NCBI GenBank assembly: GCA_023451395.1 | Contig: JAEXZL010000038.1 | Location: 1 to 11,140, forward strand | DNA length: 11,140 bases | Source: Bacillota bacterium | GTDB taxonomy: Bacteria; Bacillota; Clostridia; Clostridiales; Clostridiaceae | Reading direction: 5' to 3' | In this document: positions 11,115 through 11,140 of the stretch, one piece after another | How positions within the stretch are numbered: the stretch's first letter is position 1 | Layout: each line of letters starts with the position of its first letter | The notes under the pieces: model-generated | What the model saw: only the letters and a program-made list of their open reading frames with translations | Databases searched by the model: none | Told to the model about the DNA's origin: nothing | Translations under genes and position numbers: made by a program

Positions 11115-11140
11115 AGGGAACCCTTTTTAAGGGCTTCCCT
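11115..11140 (+). terminator. Probable terminator of the sulfur cluster (cut by window end)
   Basis: AGGGAACCCTT (11115-11125) pairs with AAGGGCTTCCCT (11129-11140) with one bulged C and loop TTT. The base after position 11140 should continue the stem or begin a T-run, which lies outside the window. It begins 6 bases after the tusA stop, which fits termination of the operon. Confidence 0.7.

Overview
The window looks like chromosomal DNA from a low-GC, probably clostridial (Firmicute) bacterium. It is AT-rich, uses strong purine-rich ribosome binding sites, has TTGACA/TATAAT-type promoters, and encodes protein types common in Clostridia (ABC-F ATPase, DUF6487-type zinc ribbon, DUF134/NifX pair, DUF255 protein). 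No rRNA, tRNA, CRISPR array, phage gene or insertion sequence was recognised. The species is not determined.

Layout. Positions 1-857 hold the 3' part of an ABC-F ATPase gene. Next come a small zinc-ribbon protein (940-1191) and a cytoplasmic beta-lactamase-fold serine hydrolase (1386-3125). A hairpin at 3137-3167 separates these from two genes on the minus strand. Those are a DUF134 helix-turn-helix protein (3951-3580) and a NifX/NifB-type protein with a His/Cys-rich tail (3578-3174). They share a clear promoter that sits inside an 18-bp inverted repeat. Positions 4151-5040 hold a three-helix membrane protein, a 14-codon leader-like ORF and a GNAT acetyltransferase. Positions 5170-7197 encode a large DUF255/thioredoxin-like protein that ends at a strong terminator.

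The most coherent system is at 7456-11140: a persulfide/sulfane-sulfur response cluster of the cst type. A CsoR-family repressor carries Cys31 and Cys60 but has Asn where copper-sensing CsoR has His, which fits the persulfide sensor CstR. It is followed in order by a membrane-anchored rhodanese, a soluble single-domain rhodanese, a TusA-rhodanese fusion, a DsrE-like protein, a rhodanese-persulfide dioxygenase fusion and a free TusA. A hairpin closes the window. Four C-tract/G-tract palindromes of the form ATACC(C)...(G)GGTAT lie before cstR, before the membrane rhodanese, before the TusA fusion and before the dioxygenase. This suggests that one repressor acts at several points along the cluster. 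No sulfide:quinone oxidoreductase and no TauE/TSUP or YeeE-type sulfur transporter is visible within the window.

The likely joint role is to sense excess reactive sulfur through CstR thiols, pass sulfane sulfur between rhodanese, TusA and DsrE cysteines, and oxidise low-molecular-weight persulfide to sulfite with the dioxygenase. This role is inferred from family knowledge and gene order. Nothing here shows activity directly.
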